Assembly (NCBI RefSeq): GCF_030125375.1
Contig: NZ_JASJUU010000001.1
Coordinates: 558,001-622,000, forward strand
Direction of reading: 5' to 3'
Length of the DNA: 64,000 bases
Origin: Pseudoalteromonas umbrosa
Lineage (GTDB): Bacteria > Pseudomonadota > Gammaproteobacteria > Enterobacterales > Alteromonadaceae
The translations under genes and the position numbers were made by a program. The notes under the pieces were generated by a model. It searched no databases. It worked only from the letters and a program-made list of their open reading frames with translations, and had not been told where the DNA came from. Shown here piece by piece: positions 45,320 through 54,145 of the stretch (its first letter is position 1; every line of letters begins with the position of its first letter).

Positions 45320-45383
45320 TTGGCTCAAAAAAAATACAAATTTTTCTTCACTTTTACTTTACAAAGACTTTTTTTCTGATAAT

Positions 45384-45401
45384 AATGACAGCGTTGTCAT
45401 A
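45384..45401. promoter_or_regulatory. Palindromic operator upstream of nagB, probable NagR (LacI-type) site
   Basis: AATGACAGCGTTGTCATA is the near-exact reverse complement of the operator before nagK (41941-41958) and has the same central CG. It lies 123 bases before the nagB start. The shared site implies one repressor for both transcription units. Confidence 0.75.
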
Positions 45402-45524
45402 ATGGTAATAACCTAATACAGTGTATCCCAATTAGGTTTAGATCTGACCTTGTTTTGATTGCACGCGAAGCAGGGCTCAGATCCCATTTTTCTTATTTCA
45501 AACTCAACAACGAGCTTTAATATC

Positions 45525-46319
45525 ATGCAAATAGTAATTTTAAAAAATGCTGCTGAAGTCGCTGCTTATGGTGCAGATATATTTGAAAAACAATTAAATC
45601 GCAAAGCAGAGTCGGTGTTGGGTTTAGCAACGGGGTCAACACCTGTTGCTTTGTATCAAAACCTTATCGAGAAGAACAAGCAGGGCGATATCAGCTTTAA
45701 AGATGCGATTACGTTCAACCTAGATGAATACTTAGGTTTAGAGGGTACACACCCTCAGAGCTACCGCTATTTCATGAACGAACAACTGTTCAATCATGTT
45801 GATATCAATAAAGACCATACTCATGTACCACCGGGTAATGCTAAAAACCCAGTTGAAGCATGCCAAGAATATGAAGCGCATATCGCTGCTGCCGGCGGTA
45901 TCGATGTTCAATTATTGGGTATTGGTCGTAATGGACACATTGGTTTTAATGAGCCGTCTTCAGGTTTAACTTCAAGAACACGTGTTAAAACTCTAACCAA
46001 AGAAACGATTGACGATAATGCACGTTTCTTTGGTCCAGATGAGTACCAACCGCACCTATCAATCACGATGGGTATAGGTACAATCTTAGATGCGAAAAAA
46101 GTAGTGTTATTAGCGACTGGCGAAAACAAAGCTGAAGCGATTAAAGCGACAGTAGAAGGCCCATTAACGGCGTCATGCCCTGCATCAGCGCTGCAATTGC
46201 ACCGTGATGCGGTCATCGTGATTGATGAAGCTGCGGCCAGCAAGTTGGACAATATTGAGTTTTACAAACACATCGAAGCTGAGAACCAAAAGCTTCAAGC
46301 ACATCTTGCCTCTCTGTAG
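45525..46319 (+). CDS. nagB: Glucosamine-6-phosphate deaminase
   Basis: NagB converts glucosamine-6-phosphate to fructose-6-phosphate and ammonia. The protein has [17 protein letters not shown], the catalytic Asp in [22 protein letters not shown] and [11 protein letters not shown] start it at ATG 45525 (264 residues), because the N-terminus [18 protein letters not shown] aligns with E. coli NagB; an upstream in-frame TTG at 45459 would add 22 unrelated residues. Its own operator and terminators on both sides show a separate transcription unit. Confidence 0.95.
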   Translation: MQIVILKNAAEVAAYGADIFEKQLNRKAESVLGLATGSTPVALYQNLIEKNKQGDISFKDAITFNLDEYLGLEGTHPQSYRYFMNEQLFNHVDINKDHTHVPPGNAKNPVEACQEYEAHIAAAGGIDVQLLGIGRNGHIGFNEPSSGLTSRTRVKTLTKETIDDNARFFGPDEYQPHLSITMGIGTILDAKKVVLLATGENKAEAIKATVEGPLTASCPASALQLHRDAVIVIDEAAASKLDNIEFYKHIEAENQKLQAHLASL

Positions 46320-46340
46320 TGTGAATTCACACTGTAGTTT

Positions 46341-46363
46341 AAAGCCCGAAAGGGCTTTTTTTT
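46341..46363 (+). terminator. Terminator of nagB
   Basis: AAAGCCC/GGGCTTT stem with a 4-base loop followed by a run of T to about 46364, 21 bases after the stop. Confidence 0.92.
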
Positions 46364-46574
46364 TGCCTAAATACTTGGCAAACAACGTGACTATTGTTAG
46401 CGTGACAGCATAGAAACTAAAATTAGTTTTTGTACATTAATAGTCGTGTTTTCTTTGATTAAATAATGACTGCTTGGCTGCACTTAATATGCTTTTTGTA
46501 GCACAGGACTCAATTATTCAATCAAGAATGGGCTTCTGCTTTGATTAGGTAACCCACATTAAAGGACAAAGTGC

Positions 46575-47528
46575 TTGTTGTACTATACACAAATGACGCT
46601 AGATAGAGCGTCAGCTCAGCGTAAAGATAAAAACTGGCTTTTAACTCAATATGGAGAGAAAAGCCGTTGGTTGCTCATTCATCATGATCAAAATCTATTC
46701 TCAGCCGACTTAACCGAGTTGGCCTTTATTCAGCAGTCACAAATAGAGCACCTTGATAGGCGGGATGCCATCTTTTTAGGTAAAGATGAACAGTTCTCAT
46801 ATTTTGCTTTAGATGTATCCAGCATTGATTTAAGCGAGTTACAAAAACAACTAGGTGTTTGTACTGAAGACCATAATGATGGGCAGTATCGTTTCGCTGA
46901 CATGAGAAAAGTAGGCCCCAAGCTTGAGCGCGTGAGTGGCTCTGTTGGGGTTTTAGCACGGGGTTTAAGTTATTGGCACAAAACCCATTGCTATTGCGGA
47001 CGATGTGGTCACAAAAATATTCCTGTCGAGGCGGGTCACGCTAGGCTATGTACAAACAAAGCTTGTAAGCATATGACTTTCCCAAGAACCGATCCTGCTG
47101 TAATCATGCTGGTCACGCATAGATTTAAAGATGGCATAGAACGATGTTTATTAGGTCGTCAAGAGGCTTGGCCGGAAGGTGTTTACTCAACGCTTGCAGG
47201 GTTTGTTGATCCAGGTGAAACGTTAGAGCAAGCCGTCGCCAGAGAAGTAGAAGAAGAGGCGGGTGTTATTGTAGATGATGTACAGTATTTGGCGTCTCAG
47301 CCATGGCCTTTCCCATCGTCTTTAATGCTTGGTTTTATCGCAACCGCCAAGACCACAGATATTTTTGTTGAGCAGGATGAACTAGAGCAAGCACATTGGT
47401 TCTCAAGGGCCGACCTTGATGCTTTTGGTCAATGGGATGATGAAGCGCCCGGTTTTAAATTGACTAGACCTGACTCAATCTCACGTTTTTTAGTTGAACA
47501 TTGGCGTCAACTTCCAGAAAAAGAGTAA
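46575..47528 (+). CDS. nudC: NAD+/NADH diphosphatase (and RNA decapping Nudix hydrolase) NudC
   Basis: A 317-residue Nudix enzyme that cleaves NAD(H) to NMN(H) and AMP and removes NAD caps from RNA. A zinc ribbon is formed by Cys141, Cys144, Cys159 and Cys164. The complete Nudix box spans Gly209 to Val231 (GFVDPGE ... REVEEEAGV). The NudC signature SQPWPFPSS follows. The TTG start at 46575 has AGGA 8 bases upstream and keeps a plausible N-terminus; the first in-frame ATG (46593) would drop six residues. metC starts 3 bases after the stop, so the two are co-transcribed. Confidence 0.93.
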   Translation: MLYYTQMTLDRASAQRKDKNWLLTQYGEKSRWLLIHHDQNLFSADLTELAFIQQSQIEHLDRRDAIFLGKDEQFSYFALDVSSIDLSELQKQLGVCTEDHNDGQYRFADMRKVGPKLERVSGSVGVLARGLSYWHKTHCYCGRCGHKNIPVEAGHARLCTNKACKHMTFPRTDPAVIMLVTHRFKDGIERCLLGRQEAWPEGVYSTLAGFVDPGETLEQAVAREVEEEAGVIVDDVQYLASQPWPFPSSLMLGFIATAKTTDIFVEQDELEQAHWFSRADLDAFGQWDDEAPGFKLTRPDSISRFLVEHWRQLPEKE

Positions 47529-47531
47529 CGA

Positions 47532-48701
47532 ATGAAAAAAAATACTAGATTAGCCAGTGCAGGCCGAAAGTCTCAATATACTCAAGGAACCGTGAACCCG
47601 GTTGTGCAACGTGCATCGACCGTTGTTTTTGATTCTGTCGCGGATATGCATGAAGCGATTAAAGAGCGCGGCAATCGCACTTTGTTTTATGGTCGCCGAG
47701 GAACAAACACCCATTATGCTCTGCAAGATGCCATTACTGAATTAGAAAATGGTGCAGGGTGCGCTTTGTATCCAAGTGGTGCAGCGGCCATTAGCCAAAG
47801 CTTACTGTCATTTTTAAAAGCCGGTGATCACCTATTGATGGTAGACACTGCTTATGAACCAACTCGTGACTTATGTGACAAGATTTTAGCTGGCCTTGGG
47901 ATCACCACAACCTATTATGATCCTATGATTGGTGCGGGTATTAAAGCGCTTATTCAAGATAATACCAAGGTGCTGTTTTTAGAATCACCGGGTTCAATTA
48001 CCATGGAAGTGCAAGATGTCCCTGCACTGGTTAAAGAAGCCAAAGCACATGGCTTAATGACCATGTTAGATAATACATATGGTAATGGCTGGCATTATCG
48101 TCCACTTGACCATGGTGTTGATATCAGTATTCAAGCTGCGACTAAATACATTGTTGGTCACTCTGATGTGATGATGGGTGTGGCGGTTGCTAATGAAGAA
48201 TATTGGCCTGTACTTAGAGAAAATTCTTACTTGTTAGGCCAGTGCACATCGGCAGATGATGCATACCTTGCACTACGTGGTTTGCGTACGATGCCGGTGC
48301 GTTTGCAGCAGCATGAGAAAAGTGCACTAGAGGTTGCAAAGTGGGTGGCGCAGCATCCGCTTGTGGATCATGTTCGCCATCCAGCATTGCCTTCAAACCC
48401 AGGTCATGAACACTTTATGCGTGACTTTGATGGCAGTAATGGCTTGTTTTCATTTGTAATGAAAGACGGAAATCAAAAAGCCATTAATCGCTTCTTAGAT
48501 AGCTTACATCACTTTAAGATGGGCTTTTCTTGGGGTGGGTTTGAGAGCTTGGTAACAGCGAATCGCTCAATGGCCGCATTAAGAACATCCACAGGTTGGG
48601 AGCATGGACCGATTATTCGTTTGCATATCGGTCTGGAAGATGTTGAAGACTTAATTGCAGATTTAGAGCAGGCGCTTGCGGTGTATGAATCGCACCTATA
48701 A
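47532..48701 (+). CDS. metC: Cystathionine beta-lyase
   Basis: A 389-residue PLP enzyme of the Cys/Met metabolism family that cleaves cystathionine to homocysteine, pyruvate and ammonia. The PLP-binding lysine is Lys205 in ATKYIVGHSD. Other family segments are YGRRGTNTHYALQ, LYPSGAAAISQSLL, MLDNTYGNGW and the C-terminal SWGGFESLV and GPIIRLHIGLED. The SWGGFESL form and YGRRGTNT favour MetC over MetB or MetZ. It is preceded by nudC after 3 bases and followed by a terminator. Confidence 0.92.
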   Translation: MKKNTRLASAGRKSQYTQGTVNPVVQRASTVVFDSVADMHEAIKERGNRTLFYGRRGTNTHYALQDAITELENGAGCALYPSGAAAISQSLLSFLKAGDHLLMVDTAYEPTRDLCDKILAGLGITTTYYDPMIGAGIKALIQDNTKVLFLESPGSITMEVQDVPALVKEAKAHGLMTMLDNTYGNGWHYRPLDHGVDISIQAATKYIVGHSDVMMGVAVANEEYWPVLRENSYLLGQCTSADDAYLALRGLRTMPVRLQQHEKSALEVAKWVAQHPLVDHVRHPALPSNPGHEHFMRDFDGSNGLFSFVMKDGNQKAINRFLDSLHHFKMGFSWGGFESLVTANRSMAALRTSTGWEHGPIIRLHIGLEDVEDLIADLEQALAVYESHL

Positions 48702-48711
48702 TTTCATCTAG

Positions 48712-48737
48712 AAGAGGCTGTTAAACAGCCTCTTTTT
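48712..48737. terminator. Terminator between convergent metC and sbcB
   Basis: AAGAGGCTGTT / ACAGCCTCTT stem with a tiny loop, followed by TTTTCC. It starts 10 bases after metC and overlaps nothing of sbcB (stop at 48740). Confidence 0.85.
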
Positions 48738-48739
48738 CC

Positions 48740-50209
48740 TTATAAGCTCTGTGCGTAGTGATAAAGCGCTTTGAGTATGGCGACTTTTTTCTCATTCCCC
48801 TCGTGCTCATAGACAAGGTTTTCAAGTGCCAGCATGAAATCTTGTGCATTGATTGATGGGTTGTCTTCACCGTGCATTAACTTACCTTGGCAGTACTTTC
48901 TCCATGTTTCTAATTCAGACTGCGACAAGCTTTCAGGCCAATTTCTTGCGCGATATCTAAACAATAAAGTATGGAATTTCGGATCTTCAAATTCGAGTGA
49001 TAAACTGCCTAACTCAACCGGTGAGGCATTGCGAACAATCGCTAGTTTGGCTTTGTCAGCTTTACTGATAAACCCGTTGTAAAGCTGGTAGTCAGGGTTG
49101 GTTGTATCACTGAAGTCGCCTTGCTCAGCAAATACTTGAGAAACTTTATCACGCAATTCTGGGTGTGCTTTTAAAAACTTTAAGTGCTCCAAGCATTGCT
49201 CTCTATCAATACCTAGCCTTGCTGCATTTTCTGGCAGTAAGGTTTTTGCAGGGGCAATGATAGGGCACTTGTTCAAATGCACCAACTTTAGCCCAACAGG
49301 CAGCATGCCTTCTTCAAGATCGGCGTGTTTGGTATATAGTCGCTCTCGCAGCTCTTCAACAGATAAATCAACTAACACGCTGGGGTCATGCGTTAAGTTA
49401 AAGCACACCACAGCATTTTTATTAACTGGGTGAAAGCTCATTGGCGCAATCCAAGTCGTGCAGCCTTGTGTTGCAGGGATGCGTGATGAGGTATGCACTA
49501 AAGGCTGCATATTAAACACATCAACAATGTCAGTGAGTGCCTTTTTGGTTCTTAAGTTAAAGAAAAATTGATAAAGCTTTGGTTGTTTTTCTTTGATTAA
49601 TTTAGCAAGGGCAATGGTTGCAGTGACATCGCTCAGGGCATCGTGTGCAGCGCTGTGCTCAATGCCATTAGCAACAGTGAGCTCTTCTAATCGAAAGCTT
49701 GGAGAGCCATCTTCTTTTAATGGCCATTCAATGCCTTCTGGGCGCAATGCATAACAAGCTCTGACTAAATCAATGATATCCCAACGGCTGTTGCCATTTT
49801 GCCACTCGCGCTCATATGGGTCGTAAAAGTTACGATAAAGGCTGTAACGCGTTACTTCATCATCAAAGCGAATGCTGTTGTAACCTGCAACACAGGTATT
49901 TGCTTTACTAAACTCGGCATGAATTTTTGCCATAAACTCGCTTTCAGGCAAGCCGTGTTTCAGTGCATGTTGCGGTGTAATGCCGGTGATTAAACAGGCT
50001 TCTGGGTGAGGCAAATAATCTGGTGCAGGTTGGCAATACTCAATAAGCGGCTCGCCAATAATGTTTAAGTCGTAATCGGTTCTGATGCCTGCAAACTGAC
50101 TGGGTCTGTCTTTTTGAGGGCTTGCCCCCCAAGTTTCGTAATCGTGCCAATAGATTGTGGGGATATTTTCGTTATTGTTTTGATTCTTCATTTGGTCATT
50201 ATTTGTCAT
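48740..50209 (-). CDS. sbcB: Exodeoxyribonuclease I
   Basis: A 3'-5' single-strand DNA exonuclease of the DEDDh family, used in recombination and mismatch repair. The 489 residues fit E. coli ExoI (475). The catalytic Asp23 and Glu25 lie in YWHDYETWG; YNSIRFDDEVTRY and the HDALSDVTATIALA motif supply the remaining acidic residues and His. The C-terminal half contains the SH3-like and helical extension domains (FRYRARNWPESLS near the end). It is convergent with metC. Confidence 0.95.
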   Translation of the reverse strand: MTNNDQMKNQNNNENIPTIYWHDYETWGASPQKDRPSQFAGIRTDYDLNIIGEPLIEYCQPAPDYLPHPEACLITGITPQHALKHGLPESEFMAKIHAEFSKANTCVAGYNSIRFDDEVTRYSLYRNFYDPYEREWQNGNSRWDIIDLVRACYALRPEGIEWPLKEDGSPSFRLEELTVANGIEHSAAHDALSDVTATIALAKLIKEKQPKLYQFFFNLRTKKALTDIVDVFNMQPLVHTSSRIPATQGCTTWIAPMSFHPVNKNAVVCFNLTHDPSVLVDLSVEELRERLYTKHADLEEGMLPVGLKLVHLNKCPIIAPAKTLLPENAARLGIDREQCLEHLKFLKAHPELRDKVSQVFAEQGDFSDTTNPDYQLYNGFISKADKAKLAIVRNASPVELGSLSLEFEDPKFHTLLFRYRARNWPESLSQSELETWRKYCQGKLMHGEDNPSINAQDFMLALENLVYEHEGNEKKVAILKALYHYAQSL

Positions 50210-50555
50210 AAAATCATTGGCTTATATAAAGTATGCTGCTTTACTCAATCTGTTCATCACGCTCACGACATCACATTAGGGTGTATAAATGTGTGTATAA
50301 AAAATTTGTAAGTGTGTATATGGCCGTAAAATGCTATTAGATGCAAAATGCGCAAATCTAATAAATAAAAAAACGACCAAGCGGCATTATCTCATAGAGA
50401 TGGCTTGTACGTAAAACTAAACATGAGTGGGAAATAGCTATGATTTAACTCATAACTATTTCATGAAATACAAGTTTAAAGGAACGCAAAGCCCCGAATA
50501 GTCCGAGTTACTAGAATAAGCAGTGACAGTATCATTGCTGCTTTAAGGGATTATT

Positions 50556-50575
50556 TAGTGCGAGGTAGTGCGAGG
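50556..50575. repeat. Tandem 10-base repeat
   Basis: TAGTGCGAGG occurs twice in direct tandem (50556-50565 and 50566-50575) just before a short open stretch. Significance unknown. Confidence 0.6.
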
Positions 50576-50712
50576 TATGGATAAGAAAGCTACAGCAATC
50601 ATCAACCATGCTGAAATGCCAAACTTTTCAGCGGGACTTAAAAAGCTTGAAGCAAAGGCCGCTATCTTTTAAACGATTAAAGAGCTGGATGGGCTTTAAT
50701 AACTCATATTAG

Positions 50713-50838
50713 TTAGGTCCAAATGGCTAAGATTTGAACAGATTTATGTTTGCGGCATACTTCTGATACAGACACACCCGATTCAGTTTCTTTAATCATG
50801 CCGACTATTTGTGTTTTGGTGAATTTACTTTCTCGCAC
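50713..50838 (-). pseudogene. Remnant of an IS3-family transposase OrfA N-terminus
   Basis: The minus strand from GTG 50838 encodes 41 residues to a TAA at 50713-50715. The first 32 contain SKFTKTQIVGMIKE and TESGVSVSEVCRKH, which match the helix-turn-helix start of IS3-family OrfA proteins. After CRKH the normal GIS-x-ATFY continuation is lost and a stop soon follows. Only about a third of OrfA remains, with no OrfB or terminal repeats found nearby, so it is a dead fragment of an old insertion. Confidence 0.75.
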
Positions 50839-51158
50839 CGCAAAATTACCTTCTCAATGTTGATAGAACTTTTATTTATAAGCTGTTTTAGTTATGTGGG
50901 AGTTACAAGTTAACAACAAATAAAGGTTGCCTTAAGTAAAGAGCTGTGAATGTTATTTAAAAGTGTTTGTAGGCCACAAGCTTTTTTTGGGAGGGTTATC
51001 CTGACTTTTTATGGAATAAGAATTATAAAAATTCTTAAAGCTCCGGTGTTGGATTAAAATAAAGGAGGTTTAATATCTAAGTGATTTTTGTGTCAGGTAT
51101 TATTTCAAGAGGTTATTGTAAATAATCAATATGGACTTTCATGCACAGCCCACAGGGC

Positions 51159-51210
51159 TTTATAATACCTGTAGATATGCAGATCTCAGCTTATTTACAG
51201 GTATTATAAA
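51159..51210. repeat. Perfect 15-base inverted repeat
   Basis: TTTATAATACCTGTA (51159-51173) and TACAGGTATTATAAA (51196-51210) are exact inverted copies around a 22-base spacer. It lies 42 bases beyond the stop of the DUF2799 gene and could be a terminator of the TonB operon or a remnant of a small mobile element. Confidence 0.75.
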
Positions 51211-51251
51211 AAGTCTAAACGTTATAAAAAGTAACTTGTTGTTGGCGAATG

Positions 51252-51704
51252 CTAAAACGGTCCCTTTCTAACTTCACCTTGGCTAATATTATGATTATCA
51301 AGCTCTCTTTGTTCTCTGGATATAAAAGATTCCATAGATTTTCTTTTTCGGTTACCAGCGGTGTAGCCTTTCTTATAATCTACGCCTACATCTTGATGAC
51401 AGACTTGAGAGGCACCTAAACCATCAGTACCATGTTTATAGCCTTGATCATAGGTGCAATAGGCTATGAGTCCATCGCTATATCCATCAACAAACAGGTC
51501 TTGTGCATTGCTATTTAGGTTTTCGCCACAGTCTTTTTTAACTGCGTCAAATGCTCTGACTTTGGTACCTGATTGAGCGGCTTTATAGCCTAGCGCTTTC
51601 CAATCCTCATTGGTGCAGCTACTGTAAGTAAGCTCATTTTTGATTGATGTGCATCCTGATAATATTGTTATAAAAAGGGCAATGATGGTAGCGGTTATTT
51701 TCAT
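51252..51704 (-). CDS. DUF2799 lipoprotein
   Basis: A 150-residue lipoprotein. The signal ends in LSGC with Cys18 as the acylated residue. The mature part has the repeated Gly/Tyr/Asp pattern of DUF2799 (NEDWKALGYKAAQSG, FVDGYSDGLIAYC, YDQGYKHGTDG, YKKGYTAGNRKR) with several conserved cysteines. Function is unknown. It lies 11 bases after the TPR gene on the same strand, so it is probably the last gene of the TonB operon. Confidence 0.82.
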   Translation of the reverse strand: MKITATIIALFITILSGCTSIKNELTYSSCTNEDWKALGYKAAQSGTKVRAFDAVKKDCGENLNSNAQDLFVDGYSDGLIAYCTYDQGYKHGTDGLGASQVCHQDVGVDYKKGYTAGNRKRKSMESFISREQRELDNHNISQGEVRKGPF

Positions 51705-51715
51705 GTGAATTCTCC

Positions 51716-53074
51716 TTATAAGGTGTTAGTACTTTGAGTGTTTACAATGTTGGCGAGTACTTCTATTTTGTTTTGAATTCCCGGTGTCTCAGGAAACTTG
51801 TTTTTAGCGTCAAGCAATAAATTATAAGCGGACTGTAGATCATCCGTATTTATGTAAAGTTGAGTGCGGCCTAGCATTGCTTGCAAGCGATGGCTATCAA
51901 ATGCTTCTGCACGAATGAACATTTGCTCTGCGCTAATAAATCGCTTTTGTTGTAAAAGTAATTGAGCGAAGCTAAGTAACGCATTGGCATTATTTGCATT
52001 TAACCCGAGTGCGTTTTTGTACAAGTCGATGGCTTTTTTATGTTGTTTTTTTGCTTCTAATATCCTTGCCTGTGAGTAGAATAGAGTACTTTTTTCTGTA
52101 TTATTTAAAGATTCTGAATCATCGAAGTGATTAATCAACCATTCGCTGTCCTGCCAGCGATTTGCGTTATTTAGCCAATACAAGTAATTATTTATATCTG
52201 CAAATTTTAGCTTACCTTGTTGGGCAACACCTTTTAAAAGTTCAATTGCACGATCGTATTGGCTTTGTTCAAAATGTAGATTTATCATCAAAAGCGTATT
52301 TTGATGGGAAATGGGACCTAGCAAAGTTGCGTACTCTAATGTTTTCAGCGCTTGTTCATTATGCTTCTGGTCTAATTGAATAGCAGCCTTTGTTAGCCAA
52401 TAAGATTGAGTTTTAGGGTCTTTAGTAATCAATTCCTCCAACATTGCCAGCGCAGAAGGGTACATTTTTGCTTTGACCAGCGAGGTAACTAATCCTTGCT
52501 GCCACTGAGCGTTATTGGGCTCCAAACTATATGCTTTTTGATATGCATAAAGCGCACTAAAAGCGCCATGTTGATGTAAATTCAAATATCCAAGTTGACC
52601 GTGGACCATTGCATTGTCAGATCCCAATGAGATAGCTTTTGCAAAGTGTGAACGTGCAAGCTCAAAGTTTTCTTGGATAAGGGATAGTTGACCTAAGTCT
52701 TCGTGCGCTCTAACTAATTGCGGCTTAGTTTTTAGGATGAATTGATATAGCTTTTGCGCTTTTTCGTATTGTTTTAATGAGAAATAAACCTGAGCTTTGA
52801 TCATCAAAAGTGCGGGGCTTAGTTCTACGTTGTAAAAAGTTTCAAGTTCTTTACTGACTTGGGTAAAGTCTTTTCTATCTAATAAAGCACTGAGTTTTTC
52901 TGCCAGTTCATACTCTTCAGGTCTAAGCGTTACTTCTCTTTCTGAGTACTGTTCACTATATGCCGGTATAACAAACTTGACTGGTTCAAGTTCTAATTTA
53001 TAACTCTTTGCTATTGTTGAATCACTGAAGGCTAGGCACGCAGTGAGTAAGAAAAATGTAAACGTCCGATTCAT
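51716..53074 (-). CDS. Exported TPR protein of the TonB operon
   Basis: A 452-residue protein with a signal peptide (MNRTFTFFLLTACLAFSDSTIAK) and about ten tetratricopeptide repeats, for example AKSYFSLKQYEKAQKLYQFILKT-like units and KKAIDLYKNALGLNANNANA. The ATG at 53074 is chosen because it gives a signal peptide and lies 4 bases after the TonB stop; the frame is open further upstream but without a reasonable start. TPR proteins accompany TonB2-type systems in related marine bacteria, where they aid energy transduction. Its partner is inferred to be TonB. Confidence 0.85.
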   Translation of the reverse strand: MNRTFTFFLLTACLAFSDSTIAKSYKLELEPVKFVIPAYSEQYSEREVTLRPEEYELAEKLSALLDRKDFTQVSKELETFYNVELSPALLMIKAQVYFSLKQYEKAQKLYQFILKTKPQLVRAHEDLGQLSLIQENFELARSHFAKAISLGSDNAMVHGQLGYLNLHQHGAFSALYAYQKAYSLEPNNAQWQQGLVTSLVKAKMYPSALAMLEELITKDPKTQSYWLTKAAIQLDQKHNEQALKTLEYATLLGPISHQNTLLMINLHFEQSQYDRAIELLKGVAQQGKLKFADINNYLYWLNNANRWQDSEWLINHFDDSESLNNTEKSTLFYSQARILEAKKQHKKAIDLYKNALGLNANNANALLSFAQLLLQQKRFISAEQMFIRAEAFDSHRLQAMLGRTQLYINTDDLQSAYNLLLDAKNKFPETPGIQNKIEVLANIVNTQSTNTL

Positions 53075-53078
53075 GTTA

Positions 53079-53735
53079 TTATCCGTAATTGAAGTTAATA
53101 CCATATAAATAAACGGCTTGGACAGCCTTTCCTTCCTTTTTGGGCACCTCAAACTTGGCGTGTTGGACCCAAGTTCTGATTGTTTCTACCATTTCTGGAA
53201 ATACAGGGTCGATGATTTTTTTCACATAAGGTTTGCCGGTTTGATCGATAATGAGCTCGACCGATGTCTCTATTCGTTTTTGCCCATATTTACGTACTGA
53301 CTTTGGTGGCCTTACATAACGTTGTGACACAACTTTAGGTACTCTATCTAGGTGCTCAACTTTGAGCATGGGTACACTTGAAGAAAAATGGCTAACAATC
53401 TCAAGTTTGTCGAGTTCTAGTTTTGGTAATTTGATGTCTTCAAATTTTGGTATCTGCATCGTATTCTTAATACCATATTGCACCTTTACTGGACCACCTA
53501 AGCCCATTACATTTAGTGCGGTAGAATCGCTAGCTGCTTGGCTCGTTTGTGTTAATGGAGGTGGCGGTGGGGGAGGCGTAAGCATAGCTACGTCAACCTG
53601 GTTCACGATTAATTTATCTGGTGCTTCAACATCGACCTTGTCTAGTACAACCATGCCTATAAACAGCGCTAAAGCCAGCCCAATAGCACTGACTGACGTT
53701 ATGATCCTCAAAACGGTTAGCTTAATTTTATTCAT
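53079..53735 (-). CDS. tonB: TonB family energy transducer
   Basis: A 218-residue inner-membrane protein that spans the periplasm and powers outer-membrane receptors. It has a single N-terminal helix (about 8-31), a short proline-rich run (PPPPPPPL) and a C-terminal TonB domain with QRYVRPPKSVRKYGQKRIE, VELIIDQTGKPYVKKI and FEVPKKEGKAVQAVYLYGINF. The Pro-rich spacer is short, as in TonB2-type proteins that use an accessory TtpC. The ATG at 53735 overlaps the exbD stop (TGATG); a GTG just upstream is an alternative. Several tonB paralogues are likely in this genome. Confidence 0.9.
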   Translation of the reverse strand: MNKIKLTVLRIITSVSAIGLALALFIGMVVLDKVDVEAPDKLIVNQVDVAMLTPPPPPPPLTQTSQAASDSTALNVMGLGGPVKVQYGIKNTMQIPKFEDIKLPKLELDKLEIVSHFSSSVPMLKVEHLDRVPKVVSQRYVRPPKSVRKYGQKRIETSVELIIDQTGKPYVKKIIDPVFPEMVETIRTWVQHAKFEVPKKEGKAVQAVYLYGINFNYG

Positions 53736-54145
53736 CACTTGCTCTTATCTGTCGCGAGGTTAATATTTGTTATACCAGCAAGCTTTGCTTGATCGATAAC
53801 CTGAACTAACACGTCGGTCGTGACAGACTTATCAGCTTGAATAATGAGGGGGCGAGACTCTTTTCTGTTAAGGTGTTCAAGCGTACTTCTTATTCCGTTA
53901 ATACCTATATTGGTTCCACCGTATATAATTTGGCCGTCACCTGTTATTGCTAATAAAAAAACGTTTTTCTCAAGGTTTTCGCTTGAGACCGCAGAGGGTT
54001 TATTGATTTCCACGCCAGTCTCTTTGACAAAAACAGTGGTAACAATGAAAAAAATTAATAAGATAAAAACCACATCTAACAGCGGGGCTAAATCAATATC
54101 ATTGCTTTTTTCTTGTTCAATGCGTTGTTCAAATGAAGATCTCAT
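53735..54145 (-). CDS. exbD: Biopolymer transport protein ExbD
   Basis: A 136-residue protein of the ExbD/TolR family, part of the proton-driven ExbB-ExbD motor for TonB. One membrane helix near the N-terminus contains the proton-linked Asp in DIDLAPLLDVVFILLIFF, and a small periplasmic domain follows (RPLIIQADKSVTTDVLVQVIDQAKLAGITNINLAT). It overlaps both neighbours by a few bases. Confidence 0.93.
   Translation of the reverse strand: MRSSFEQRIEQEKSNDIDLAPLLDVVFILLIFFIVTTVFVKETGVEINKPSAVSSENLEKNVFLLAITGDGQIIYGGTNIGINGIRSTLEHLNRKESRPLIIQADKSVTTDVLVQVIDQAKLAGITNINLATDKSK

Larger units (their letters stand above)
50210..51251. other. Gene-poor 1-kb region with decayed sequence
   Basis: No intact gene is seen in about 1040 bases. 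It holds three TGTGTATA repeats upstream of sbcB (50282-50320) and a tandem 10-base repeat (50556-50575). A 31-codon open stretch (50577-50672) without a good ribosome-binding site continues in frame after its stop, so looks like a vestige. An IS3-type transposase fragment lies at 50713-50838 and a perfect 15-base inverted repeat at 51159-51210. The mixture suggests old insertion and deletion events. Confidence 0.6.

Noticed and set aside
50577..50672. 31-codon open stretch in the gene-poor region
   Set aside because: No properly spaced ribosome-binding site; reading continues in frame past the stop with similar composition, so it is more likely a vestige than a small gene.
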